From an uncultured Rhodopila sp. (GTDB lineage Bacteria > Pseudomonadota > Alphaproteobacteria > Acetobacterales > Acetobacteraceae): DNA of 64,000 nt. Positions 1-8,266 of this stretch are shown here, one piece after another. Location of the stretch: NCBI GenBank assembly GCA_903932145.1, contig CAIZFE010000098.1, positions 186,001 through 250,000 on the forward strand. The letters are read 5' to 3'. Positions within the stretch are counted from its first letter, which is position 1. Each line of letters begins with the position of its first letter. Below the pieces are notes generated by a model. It worked only from the letters and a program-made list of their open reading frames with translations. It was not told the DNA's origin and made no database searches. The position numbers and the translations under genes were made by a program.

Positions 1-364
1 CGAACAGGAACAAAAATTCGCTGGCATTGATAAACGTGATGAGGGAGTTCGTCGCAGAAATCTGTTGCGCTTTTATCGGCTCGATGAGCGCGTTCCGGTC
101 AAGGCCGCGCGCCTCATTGGTTTGGGGCGTTCGGAAGTCGACGCCAATCCCAATGTAATCGACCCTCAAGCGCTCGTGGTCACTGGCTGCAAAGCTCGAC
201 GTGCCGCAGATTAGTTCGAATATTTCGGCTTCGGGAGTTTCGTTTATGATTTCATATGTTACGAGGCTCGTGGCAACCAGCATCGAGTAATTTCGATAGA
301 AGGTATCGTAATAGGGGACCCGTCCAATTTCGGGTTTGAGCATCGAAATCGTCATGTTTTGCAT
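1..364 (-). CDS. Unrecognised protein, 3' end cut by window edge
   Basis: A minus-strand reading frame starts at ATG 364 and stays open for 121 codons to the left edge. A GGAG ribosome-binding site lies 8 bases before the ATG. The protein begins MQNMTISMLKPEIGRVPYYD and is moderately hydrophobic and acidic, with no motif I recognise. It follows the methyltransferase gene by about 156 bases on the same strand, so it may be the fourth member of the ParA-SIR2-methyltransferase operon. Base composition is lower in GC than the window average, like the rest of that operon. A competing frame in 252-524 overlaps it but has an arginine- and cysteine-rich, shadow-like composition. Function is unknown. 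Confidence 0.6.
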   Translation of the reverse strand, partial: MQNMTISMLKPEIGRVPYYDTFYRNYSMLVATSLVTYEIINETPEAEIFELICGTSSFAASDHERLRVDYIGIGVDFRTPQTNEARGLDRNALIEPIKAQQISATNSLITFINASEFLFLF

Positions 365-520
365 CGGAAAGACTCCAACTGAGGCGAGGGATTTGGAATA
401 GGCCGTTCGCCATCTGATTCATCGCGTAGCGTTTGCAGTGCGCCCCAAACGTGACCGCCCGCCTGGTAGTTGCGCGATCACAGTGCAACGCCTTTGAAGG
501 GCTTCTTTGGAGGAACATGC

Positions 521-1642
521 TCATCCTTTTTTTAGGACGAGAATTAGCTCGCGTTTGGTTGCTGATCCTGTATTCCGGGAACGTCTGACGTCCGGGATCT
601 CGTCCTGAATGACTTGCTCGACGCGCAAGGTGGGGTATTCCTCGACGAGGGTAGCAAAAATCCGCTCAGCAGGATGCGACTTAATGCGCTTACGGAGTAC
701 CGTTTCTCCAACGATCAGTACACAATGTCCTCCTTGACGCAGGTACTTTAACGCGTTGCGAGCGAATGCAGCCGTAATGGCGTCGGATTGACCTTGCTTC
801 TCCGTTGGCTCCGGCGAATAATTAGCCGTTCTTCGGTCCAAGAACCACATACGTAGCCTATTATCCCTGACATAATCGAGTGCATTCATGTATGGAGGAC
901 TGGTTACGATCGCATCTACTTCGTAGTCGAGCCGTAGGTCAGCGACTCCCACTTGCCCCACTTTTAGCACCCCTGTACGATCTACGGAACGACCGTCTTT
1001 GTAAGCGCGCCGCAGCTTTGCCGCGAGCCTGGGCGCGAGTGCGCGCTCTGTATACATCTCCGGATAATCAGTTCGGGGGAATTTTCGATCGCGGAGATAG
1101 GGCACAAGGTGGCTGCTCGGATATGACAAGAACCCTGGCCGCTGGTGGTGGAGAATGCTCAACAGGCAGGCGAGCAGAAACTGATCATCCTTTTCGAGGC
1201 ACTCGTCTGCGAATTGCAAAGCGTTTTGAAGGGTTTCTGGATGGAAGAATTTTCGGACCCAATCTGGAACATCTTCATCTGCATATCGCGGACGCTCACG
1301 CGCGGCGACGAGTCTTTGCGTCAGTCGATGGGCCGCAGCTTCCAAGGATACTGGAGCTTCCAACTTCGCCCGCGTCAGTGCGACAGCATAAGGATTGGTG
1401 TCAAACGCCAATACGCGTCGCCCCAGAAGCAAAGCTTCGAGTGGGATTGTACCAGATCCGGAGAAGCAATCCAGCACGATATCACCTGGAGCCGTGAAAC
1501 GCTGGAGTAGTTGGCGTGCGATCACGGGCTTCAGCTTGCCAATGTACGGCGCAAGCTGGTGTAACCGAGCGTCCGCGTCCAATGCAGGCTGCTTCCATTC
1601 GTGCGGCGCTGCCTCCGCCGTGGCGGCGAGTTGTCCGATCAT
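521..1642 (-). CDS. DNA methyltransferase (N4-cytosine/N6-adenine type)
   Basis: This 373-residue protein is a predicted SAM-dependent DNA methyltransferase acting on exocyclic amino groups. SAM-binding motif I is DCFSGSG at about residues 58-64, preceded by a PYIGKL segment like the N-terminal helix of such enzymes. Catalytic motif IV is TSPPY at about residues 247-251. About 180 residues between them could hold a target-recognition region, so the order is I then IV. The ATG at 1642 lies 3 bases after the stop of the SIR2 gene; in-frame GTG codons at 1651 and 1648 are alternatives, so the genes are probably translationally coupled. No restriction endonuclease is visible in the window, so it may be a solitary or system-specific methylase. 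TSPPY suggests N4-cytosine or beta-type N6-adenine modification, but the specificity cannot be read. Confidence 0.88.
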   Translation of the reverse strand: MIGQLAATAEAAPHEWKQPALDADARLHQLAPYIGKLKPVIARQLLQRFTAPGDIVLDCFSGSGTIPLEALLLGRRVLAFDTNPYAVALTRAKLEAPVSLEAAAHRLTQRLVAARERPRYADEDVPDWVRKFFHPETLQNALQFADECLEKDDQFLLACLLSILHHQRPGFLSYPSSHLVPYLRDRKFPRTDYPEMYTERALAPRLAAKLRRAYKDGRSVDRTGVLKVGQVGVADLRLDYEVDAIVTSPPYMNALDYVRDNRLRMWFLDRRTANYSPEPTEKQGQSDAITAAFARNALKYLRQGGHCVLIVGETVLRKRIKSHPAERIFATLVEEYPTLRVEQVIQDEIPDVRRSRNTGSATKRELILVLKKG

Positions 1643-1644
1643 TG

Positions 1645-2517
1645 TCACCACGCCGCCGTCGCGGCGATCTCCTGGCGTGCGGCCTCGACCTTGGGCACAA
1701 GAGCAGCAACTGAGTCGGCGAGCGACTGATGGTTATTTGCTGGATCGTACAACAGCGCCTTAAGATTCATTGTCTCCTCCAGGACCCGCAAGGTACCTGC
1801 CCGAGCCGAGTTCTCAGGCATCACCATGTAGTGCGGGCGCGCACCCTCGAAGCGGTATGCGTGATCTTCGAGCAACAACTGCATATCCGGGTCCCGCATT
1901 GACGCGCCAAGAAACACGAATGTGTGAGTTACGAACAAACCTCGGAGCAGCTGATAGAAATGGCCGTAATCCCGTCGAGCCAATGCGTACTGACTACGGG
2001 TAAAAATGGTACGATCGGACTCGTCGATGGTTCCATGCACCTTCAAGACAACGCGGTCCTGTCGGCGAAACACGTCGGCCACGTCTTTGTCGTAGTAATT
2101 TTTTACAAGTACCGTGTTACATTGGAGTTGATTAGCTCGGTTCTCATACAGCTTGTCGAAGTTGGTCGTCATTACCAACCGAGAATCCACCCGGCTGAGA
2201 TCATCGTGGATTTGCGCCGGCTTGTAAGCGTTACCAGAAAACTCCTTAAGCATCTCCGTCTTGAAGTCGGATGCTGACAAATACTTTCGGCCAAGCTCGC
2301 AGGCGGTAAGCAGGTCTGCATCAATGATACACTGCTCGATCTCCTTCCGGAGCTCGGCCTTTGACACTTTAGAGGCAAGATAGGTCAGGAAGTCGGTCCA
2401 CTCGCGGGGGTGCACCCCATGTTTGTTCTGTGCGTTGCGTGACACGCCGGCGCCCAGAAAAAGAACAGAACGCCGCGCGGCAACATCCCGAACGAGATCC
2501 TCAGGCCAATCAATCAT
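1645..2517 (-). CDS. SIR2-like NADase domain protein
   Basis: This 290-residue protein carries a SIR2-like Rossmann domain. It shows FLGAGVS near residues 20-26, MTTNFDKLY near 116-124 with the conserved Asn119 and Asp121, KVHGT with the candidate catalytic His161, and [10 protein letters not shown] near 202-211. The retained Asn and His match residues needed for NAD hydrolysis in bacterial defence SIR2 proteins, so NAD cleavage is inferred. The true start is ATG 2517, which overlaps the end of the ParA-like gene by 8 bases; an upstream in-frame extension to 2628 is only shadow. The gene sits between the ATPase and the methyltransferase with overlapping or touching ends, arguing for one co-translated module. 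I see no added effector or sensor domain. Confidence 0.9.
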   Translation of the reverse strand: MIDWPEDLVRDVAARRSVLFLGAGVSRNAQNKHGVHPREWTDFLTYLASKVSKAELRKEIEQCIIDADLLTACELGRKYLSASDFKTEMLKEFSGNAYKPAQIHDDLSRVDSRLVMTTNFDKLYENRANQLQCNTVLVKNYYDKDVADVFRRQDRVVLKVHGTIDESDRTIFTRSQYALARRDYGHFYQLLRGLFVTHTFVFLGASMRDPDMQLLLEDHAYRFEGARPHYMVMPENSARAGTLRVLEETMNLKALLYDPANNHQSLADSVAALVPKVEAARQEIAATAAW

Positions 2518-3574
2518 TCGGCACCCTAGCACTTCTGCGGAGGTTGCGCATAAGCGATTGAGCAAGCGTTCCGATGAACTTCTGATAATCGCGCTGCTGC
2601 TGGTACTGGCCTCCGGCCAACCCGTCACGCGCAGTCAGTTTATGTATGGGCGTGTGTGCGGTTTGTGCCAAAGGCACAAGGCTATACATGTGCGGCACGT
2701 CCCCTAGACGTACATCGTGTGTGGTCAGCGGTGGCGCAATGAATGGTCCAAGACTATTCGATATTTCCTTGGGGATCTTTTCGAGAATCGTGACGTACGC
2801 GGCAGTCGCACGCCTTTCATCACGAATGGTCTTGGTGATGTATTGCTGAACCGTATAACCAACAAAACGCGCCATGACATTAGATGTAGTCCGCACCTGC
2901 CCGGCGTACTCCTGAAGCGTAGCCCCGTGTTGCGATTTCACTTGCTCAAACGCTTGGTCATAGTAGCGCCGCCACTGATCGATCCAGCTAGCGATATTCT
3001 CGATTCCGATTAAACTGAAGATGTCGCAGCCCATGGGCGCAATAAAGTAGTCGACCCCGATAAGAATCGAACGGTTCAGGGCCCCTAGGCTCGGCCCCAC
3101 GTCATAAATGATGAGATCGTACTGCGATCTAAGCTGGCTGAGAAGTTGGGTATTCCAGTTGGACACTCGAGCCCCGCCGAGGTCCGCTCCCATGAATTGC
3201 GTCCAGTTGGTGCTCAGCCGGTCTTCGAGCAGAGCAACGTGAGGGTGTCCTGGAAGCACAGAGATGGTGAATCGGTTGGTCTCGGGTCCGGCGATCTTGT
3301 GCGTTAACCCAAGTGATGCATCGCCCGCTAGAAGAGGCTGTAGCACCTGCTTGAGTGAGTCTATGTGCGACGAACCTGCACCGGAAGCGTACAGCTGATC
3401 CGTCGTTTCGTCCCGGAGCACCAGCTGTGTTGCATTACACTGGGGATCAGCATCGACGAGCAATACGTTGAGATTCTCCGACTCCGCCAGATAGGACGCG
3501 ACGTTGCATGCCAGTGTGGTTTTTCCAACACCGCCCTTGTTGTTGAAGAAGCAGAGGCTTCCGAGCGCAGGCAT
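2510..3574 (-). CDS. ParA/Soj-like P-loop ATPase
   Basis: This 354-residue protein has the deviant Walker A motif KGGVGKTT (residues 13-20), the switch segment [10 protein letters not shown] and the Walker B-like [13 protein letters not shown], all typical of ParA/MinD ATPases. The start ATG 3574 has GGAG 9 bases upstream; the frame is open to 3658 but lacks a better start. It is the first gene of the minus-strand operon, followed with an 8-base overlap by the SIR2 gene. No ParB gene or obvious parS array is nearby, so plasmid partition is less likely than use of the ATPase as a sensor or switch within an accessory module. The long C-terminal region (about residues 190-354) is rich in Gln, Arg and Tyr and unlike a minimal ParA. 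Confidence 0.88.
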   Translation of the reverse strand: MPALGSLCFFNNKGGVGKTTLACNVASYLAESENLNVLLVDADPQCNATQLVLRDETTDQLYASGAGSSHIDSLKQVLQPLLAGDASLGLTHKIAGPETNRFTISVLPGHPHVALLEDRLSTNWTQFMGADLGGARVSNWNTQLLSQLRSQYDLIIYDVGPSLGALNRSILIGVDYFIAPMGCDIFSLIGIENIASWIDQWRRYYDQAFEQVKSQHGATLQEYAGQVRTTSNVMARFVGYTVQQYITKTIRDERRATAAYVTILEKIPKEISNSLGPFIAPPLTTHDVRLGDVPHMYSLVPLAQTAHTPIHKLTARDGLAGGQYQQQRDYQKFIGTLAQSLMRNLRRSARVPND

Positions 3575-3821
3575 TTTAGTGGGCTCCAAGGGCTCGTAAC
3601 GAGAAAGCGATTCGCAAGCATCATTATGACACAACTGGTGCGCGTAAGATAGCGGCAAACCTCGCCGAAACCCGCCTGGGTGGATAGCTGTGTATCCTGG
3701 GATCCAGGCGTTCCCTTCCGGCCAAGCCTTCCCACCACCCGAAAATATTTCTCACGCCCCTCCTTGTCCTTACCCACACTACCCCCAACCTCCCCCGCAT
3801 CATAGAACAAACAGTGAATTG

Positions 3822-4619
3822 ATGCCCGACACCCTGATCCAGGACCGCCCCTACAACCCGGACGCCATTTTCGACCTCAACGGCCCGCTCGACCCCGCCG
3901 TCATGGAGGACGCCGTCGCCACCATCATGCGCGCCACGCAGGTCGAGCTGTCCGACACCCCGCAAGTCGCCAGCCGGCGCATGTGGGCCTCGATGCGCGC
4001 CCTCGCCGCCCTGCACCCGCGCAACGAGCCCGAACTCATGCTCGGAGTGCAGGCGCTGAGTGCCTATCACGCCGCCAACGCCGGCTGGCGCCGCGGCGCC
4101 AGCGGCAAACCGGACGACGACGTCCGCCGCCACGTCGCCTCCGCCGCCTCCGCCGCCCGAGCGTTCGACTCCATGCTGCGGGCGCTGGAGCGGCGGCAGG
4201 CGAAGCCGCTGTCCGTGCCGATCGGCCGGCCGGAGCCGCGGGAATGGGGGCCGAAGGATACCGTGGCGGTGCAGGGAGAGTGGAAACGCCGCTGCGGCGT
4301 GGCGGACACCGGCCTGTTCTGGGATTCGGCGCAGCCGGATTATCGCGGGGTGAAGGACCACGAGATGATCACCGACATGGCGGCGCGCAACCAGCACTGG
4401 CTGGAGAACCCGAACGAGGGCCTGGATATCGAGAATACCGCCGGCATCCTGCCGGATGGCAGCATGGTCATGCCGCTGGAGCCGACTCCGCAGCAGGCGG
4501 CGTACATCGATCGGCGGCTGGCGCTGGCCTACATCCGCGAGCTGGAAGAGAACCGCCGCAACGGGGTGACGAAGAAGATCCGCTTCCGCGGGGTGCGGGA
4601 GGGCGAGATTGTCCATTAG
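3822..4619 (+). CDS. Unrecognised conserved-looking protein, 265 aa
   Basis: A plus-strand gene with strong high-GC codon bias. I choose ATG 3822 (MPDTLIQDRPYNPDAIFDLN) because the in-frame extension back to 3690 is proline-rich and lies in the C-rich spacer before the ParA operon. The protein is soluble and largely helical, with many Ala, Arg and Glu residues and a basic C terminus containing KKIRFRG. There is no signal peptide, membrane segment or recognised domain. GC rises sharply here relative to 1-3600, marking a composition boundary. It is followed by a palindromic repeat and another unknown gene before pyrE. A phage-like or lineage-specific origin is possible but nothing in the sequence proves it. 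Confidence 0.65.
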   Translation: MPDTLIQDRPYNPDAIFDLNGPLDPAVMEDAVATIMRATQVELSDTPQVASRRMWASMRALAALHPRNEPELMLGVQALSAYHAANAGWRRGASGKPDDDVRRHVASAASAARAFDSMLRALERRQAKPLSVPIGRPEPREWGPKDTVAVQGEWKRRCGVADTGLFWDSAQPDYRGVKDHEMITDMAARNQHWLENPNEGLDIENTAGILPDGSMVMPLEPTPQQAAYIDRRLALAYIRELEENRRNGVTKKIRFRGVREGEIVH

Positions 4620-4706
4620 GGGGGGCCGCTTTTGCCCACTCGTCATAGCCGGGCCTGGCCCCATAGGCATCAGGATAAGCCGTTGGATGGGGAGGATTTG
4701 CCCATT

Positions 4707-4796
4707 CGTCATGACCGGGCTTGGCCCGGTCACCCACGACTTCCTGTGCGGCGCCAAGCAAAGTCGTGGGTGGCCGGGCCAAGCCCGGCCATGACG
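4707..4796. repeat. Large intergenic palindrome (REP-like)
   Basis: Two arms, one starting CGTCATGACCGGGCTTGG and the other ending CAAGCCCGGCCATGACG, form a long imperfect hairpin that includes a second inner stem (CACCCACGACTT with AAGTCGTGGGTG). A partial related arm lies at about 4640-4680. Related sequence (CGTCATGGCCGGG...) recurs near 38264 and 40710, always between genes, so this is a dispersed palindromic family. Confidence 0.75.
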
Positions 4797-4902
4797 GAGG
4801 GTGCAAGGCCACGTCCGCGCCACTTATCCAGGCACCGTCACGACGGGGTGTCGGTTCGCTCTTTGCCACACATCATTACTCATTTCACCAGGACCCGATC
4901 GT

Positions 4903-5622
4903 ATGACCGACCACGCCGACAGCCCGTTGCTGGAGTTTCTGATTGTTGTGCTTGCCTCCGTGATGGGCGCCGGTCTCGGGGACGCGGCGCTGGCGCGCCG
5001 AGCGGCGGTGGAGGCGATTGAGGCGTACCAGCCGCGGGGGCAGGGGGAGCTGATCGCGACCGGGCGGATTTTGGCGTTCGCCATGGCGGGGTTGGATACG
5101 CTGCGGTTGTCGGCTCCCGCCGATCTGTCGCCGTCGATGAAGCTGAAGCTGCGGGGCACCGCCAACGGGTTGAACCGGTCGGCGAAGGACAATGGTGTCC
5201 TTCGCGGGGCGGGGCCCGCATCAGGTTCGGCCGTGACGGAGGCGGACAGTGCACCGCCACCGGCCGTGCCGCCGCCGCCGCCCGAGAAGGCTGTGGTGGT
5301 GCAGGATTGGGCCAAAGCGATGCACAGTGTGGCGGGCCGGTTGCGGCAGGGGGCGGCCGAGGCGGCGCCGGAGCAGCGGACGCTGAACGCGTTGTGGATC
5401 GACGCGCTGACCGGGGTGGCGGGGGAGATCGGGCAGGGGCGGCACTCGCCCCCGGCCGGAGAGGGCATGAAGGCGGCGCTGTTGCGCACCACGCACATGT
5501 CGGCCCCCTGTTATGACGGCGGCGGATCTTGTATTGGGCGCGGACACACCCGCGACATAAGGACCGCGCCCGATGATGAAACCGGCTCTTGCTTCTACCT
5601 CCTCGACCGAGTGGGATCGTGA
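4903..5622 (+). CDS. Unrecognised Ala/Pro-rich protein upstream of pyrE
   Basis: ATG 4903 has AGGA about 8 bases upstream and gives a 239-residue protein. Its first third contains a hydrophobic stretch (LLEFLIVVLASVMGAGLGD) that could be membrane-associated or amphipathic. A proline run (PPPAVPPPPPEK, about residue 120) separates it from a helical C-terminal half. The last 16 codons overlap the start of pyrE by 50 bases, which is unusual; the final ~40 residues are rich in Cys and Gly and may not be conserved. No domain is recognised. The overlap suggests translational linkage with pyrE, or a recent loss of the original stop codon. Confidence 0.55.
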   Translation: MTDHADSPLLEFLIVVLASVMGAGLGDAALARRAAVEAIEAYQPRGQGELIATGRILAFAMAGLDTLRLSAPADLSPSMKLKLRGTANGLNRSAKDNGVLRGAGPASGSAVTEADSAPPPAVPPPPPEKAVVVQDWAKAMHSVAGRLRQGAAEAAPEQRTLNALWIDALTGVAGEIGQGRHSPPAGEGMKAALLRTTHMSAPCYDGGGSCIGRGHTRDIRTAPDDETGSCFYLLDRVGS

Positions 5623-6316
5623 CGCCGCGCTGACCGCCGCGCGCATCCTGCTGGAGATCAAGGCGGTGAATTTCCGCCCGGAGGAGCCGTACACGTTTAC
5701 GGCCGGCTGGAAGTCTCCCGTCTATATCGACTGCCGCCGGATCATTTACTTCCCGCGCGCGAGGTCGAAGATTTGCGATCTGGCGGTGGAGAAGATCGAC
5801 CGGCATGTGGGGTACGAGTCGATCGAGACGGTGTGCGGCGGGGAGACGGCGGGGATTCCGTTCGCGGCGTGGATCGCCGACCGGATGGGCGCGCCGATGT
5901 CGTATGTGCGGAAGAAGCCGAAGGGGTTCGGGCAGAACGCGCTGATCGAGGGCGATGTGCCGGTGGGCAAGCGGACTCTGCTGGTGGAGGATCTGACCAC
6001 GGACGGCGGCTCGAAGATCAAGTTCGTCAATGCGTTGCGCGATGCCGGGGCGATCGTGAACCATGCGTTCGTGGTGTTTTTCTACGGCGTGTTCCCGGGC
6101 GCGTTTGAGACTCTGACCAAGATGGATGTGACGCTGCACAGCCTGTGCACGTGGTGGGATGTGCTGGAGGCGTGCAAGGACAAGCCGTATTTTTCCGAGT
6201 CCGCGCTGTCGGAGGTGCGCAAATTCCTGGAAAACCCGGTGGCCTGGTCGGCCGCGCATGGCGGCATTTCCTCCGCCGAGGAAGGTTTGGCTCGGAAGGC
6301 CGCCGCGGAGGGCTAA
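5573..6316 (+). CDS. pyrE: Orotate phosphoribosyltransferase
   Basis: PyrE joins orotate and PRPP to make orotidine 5'-phosphate in de novo pyrimidine synthesis in the cytoplasm. The 247-residue product shows FTAGWKSPVYIDCRR near the N terminus, KKPKGFG in the flexible loop and the PRPP-binding motif LLVEDLTTDGGSK. ATG 5573 has AAGGA 8-9 bases upstream. The protein is slightly longer than usual, with a C-terminal tail ending in an Ala-rich segment. It overlaps the preceding unknown gene by 50 bases, and no pyrF or other pyr gene is adjacent. Confidence 0.95.
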   Translation: MMKPALASTSSTEWDRDAALTAARILLEIKAVNFRPEEPYTFTAGWKSPVYIDCRRIIYFPRARSKICDLAVEKIDRHVGYESIETVCGGETAGIPFAAWIADRMGAPMSYVRKKPKGFGQNALIEGDVPVGKRTLLVEDLTTDGGSKIKFVNALRDAGAIVNHAFVVFFYGVFPGAFETLTKMDVTLHSLCTWWDVLEACKDKPYFSESALSEVRKFLENPVAWSAAHGGISSAEEGLARKAAAEG

Positions 6317-6424
6317 ACGAACTCCGATCTGGATGCCTCATCCTTTCGGCCGTCGAACCGTTCCCCGGGTGCCATCGCGTACCCGGGTGGTGTCCTGGCG
6401 GCCGGGGACCGCACCCTCGGCCCG

Positions 6425-7261
6425 TTGCGTTCGGAGCACCTCGACGACGGTTGGCTGGACTATGAGGCGCGCATCGATACCGGCAGGCTGATGCCACGCG
6501 CCCTGCCAGGGCGGCGCTGGGAGGGCGCGCCGTACTGGGGTGAATTGACGGAAAGAGAGCCTGTCACCGGTCGTTTTGCACGCGCGCTAGGAAAACCGGC
6601 GACGGAGGCGACACCGGCTCAGATCGCAGCCGCACGATGCGCAGTGCAAGCCGATTTGGTGCGCGGCGAGGGCGGCCCGGTCTTCATCAAGACCCATAAC
6701 GCCGTGGCGATGGTCGAAGGGGCGCCCACGATTAACTTCGACATCACCCGGGCCGCGATCTACGCACTGCGCAATCCGCTCGATATCGCGGTGTCCTACG
6801 CACATTTCTCCGGGCTCGGGCTGGATGCGGTGATCGCACAGATGGCCGATGCCGACGCCTATCTCGGTTCGGGAGAGCGGCGGGTGTACGAGTTCCTCGG
6901 CTCCTGGAGCTTTCATGTCGCCAGTTGGCTGTCCATTCCGCATCGGCCGGTGCTGATCTTGCGCTACGAGGACATGCTGAACGACCCGGTGCGCAGCTTT
7001 GGCCGGCTGGCCGCGTTCCTTCGGCTGCATCCGAGCTCCGAGCAGTTGCGGCGCGCCGTCGAGATGTCCTCGTTCGAGGAACTGGCCGGGCAGGAACGGC
7101 GGGCGGGCTTCGTGGAACGGCCCCAGACGGCGGAGCGCTTTTTCCGGGCCGGCCGTGCCGGACAATGGCGCGAGGCGCTGAGCGCCGATCAGGTCAAATC
7201 CATCATTGCCACGCACGCGCCAATGATGATGCGGTTTGGGTATTTGGAAGCGGTGTGTTGA
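6425..7261 (+). pseudogene. Sulfotransferase gene lacking its 5' end
   Basis: The frame encodes most of a PAPS-dependent sulfotransferase: IKTHNA, the 3'-phosphate-binding segment YALRNPLDIAVSYAHFSG, LRYEDML and the C-terminal FFRAGRAGQWREALS. What is missing is the N-terminal P-loop segment (usually like YPKSGNTW) that binds the 5'-phosphosulfate. The frame upstream reaches a stop at 6314 (the pyrE stop) without any ATG or P-loop, and the only start is TTG 6425. I therefore call it a 5'-truncated remnant, probably inactive. Its last ~90 codons are duplicated at 10488-10762. A short expressed protein cannot be excluded. Confidence 0.7.
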
Positions 7262-7288
7262 GGGGATGAGGTAGTTGGAAGGAAGGAC

Positions 7289-8266
7289 ATGATCCGTCTG
7301 TTCGAATTGTCCCGAGGGCGCGAATTTTGGGGTTCGCCGGACGCGATACGGCGGCTGCGTTTGGATTGTCATTGCGATTTTTTCGCGACTATTTCCCTTT
7401 GCGGTTTAGTGCTCGTCGGTGCTCCGTCATGGCGGTCATTTGCGGTTGCCGGTGTGATCGGAATCGCGATCGATGTCGCACGCCACATCTTATCGCCGGA
7501 GTGCCGGATGCCGGTGTCTCAGATCGCGGATCTGGTCGAGGCAGGCTTTGCGAATACCACCGAGTTCAAACGCAAGCTGCGTTGTTTCAACGGGATTTCT
7601 TCTATAATTCTGTTGTCTTGGTGGAACTATGCTTGGCTCGCCCTTTATCTTGGCGCGGGACGGAGCCGCGGCCCATATTGGCTTGCCGTGCCATTCAAAG
7701 CGAGCGAATTCTATTATAATATATCGTCATTCGCACAGAGAGCCGTGACCGAACTCGCAGACCATGGCTATGCATGGCGTGCTGAAGAGGTGTCATTAAT
7801 ATATTTCTCCAATATATTTTTCTTTATCGCCTGGGGACTCATGCTGTTTTCGGGATTTATATTTTTTTATTCTATCCGTCAGGTCAGCATTTTTCGATGG
7901 AGTCTTACCAGGACATCGGTATCTTCGGTGGTATTCTTTGTCTTTGGGTTGCTTGGCCATATATTCTTGAATTGGTTTACAATTTCGTGGTCAGGAGAGA
8001 ATTTCGGCTTCTATCTGGATATGATTGGGCGCAATCAAGGAATAATCAAGTTTTGCTTCGTTGAGGCAGGGGCGACGCTTGGTTTATCGGTCTCATATCA
8101 TTTGGCAGTTGCTGCCCGAATCCTGACGATTCTCAAAGACCGTGCCAGCCAATCCGAAACAGCCGCCTCCAGCGGAGAGAGTGCCAATACCTGTATTAAC
8201 AGCAATAACGGTAATAACGGTAATAATGGTAATAATGGTAATAATGAACAGGAGCGGGAAAAATGA
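7289..8266 (+). CDS. Polytopic membrane protein, duplicated (copy 1)
   Basis: This 325-residue protein starts MIRLFELSRGREFWG at ATG 7289 behind a strong GGAAGGA site. About six hydrophobic segments are visible, for example FFATISLCGLVLVGA, IILLSWWNYAWLALYL, IFFFIAWGLMLFSGFIFFY and SVVFFVFGLLGHIFL. After the last segment comes a short cytoplasmic-type tail ending in an Asn-Asn-Gly repeat encoded by a 9-base microsatellite. Its stop overlaps the start of the RTX-like gene (ATGA), so the two are translationally coupled. The gene is clearly more AT-rich than its neighbours, a sign of transfer. No family is recognised; a role in anchoring, exporting or tolerating the partner protein is only inference. 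Confidence 0.8.
   Translation: MIRLFELSRGREFWGSPDAIRRLRLDCHCDFFATISLCGLVLVGAPSWRSFAVAGVIGIAIDVARHILSPECRMPVSQIADLVEAGFANTTEFKRKLRCFNGISSIILLSWWNYAWLALYLGAGRSRGPYWLAVPFKASEFYYNISSFAQRAVTELADHGYAWRAEEVSLIYFSNIFFFIAWGLMLFSGFIFFYSIRQVSIFRWSLTRTSVSSVVFFVFGLLGHIFLNWFTISWSGENFGFYLDMIGRNQGIIKFCFVEAGATLGLSVSYHLAVAARILTILKDRASQSETAASSGESANTCINSNNGNNGNNGNNGNNEQEREK
8204..8246 (+). repeat. 9-base microsatellite coding Asn-Asn-Gly
   Basis: Four complete units (AATAACGGT twice, then AATAATGGT twice) plus a partial unit lie at the 3' end of the membrane-protein gene. The unit length keeps the frame. The duplicated gene at 11,7xx lacks the repeat, so the tract expanded or contracted after duplication. Confidence 0.9.

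Noticed and set aside
252-524. 90-codon minus-strand frame overlapping the methyltransferase stop
   Set aside because: Arg/Cys-rich, shadow-like composition, and it conflicts with the better-supported partial gene starting at 364.
2510-3574. Plasmid partition locus
   Set aside because: ParA-like ATPase stands without ParB or a parS-like array, and its operon partners are SIR2 and a methylase.
4880-6259. 459-codon minus-strand frame antisense to pyrE and the gene before it
   Set aside because: Arg/Pro/His-rich text that mirrors GC-rich codons of the real genes; no ribosome site or motif.
8204-8246. Possible CRISPR-like repeat
   Set aside because: Units are contiguous 9-base coding repeats without spacers.
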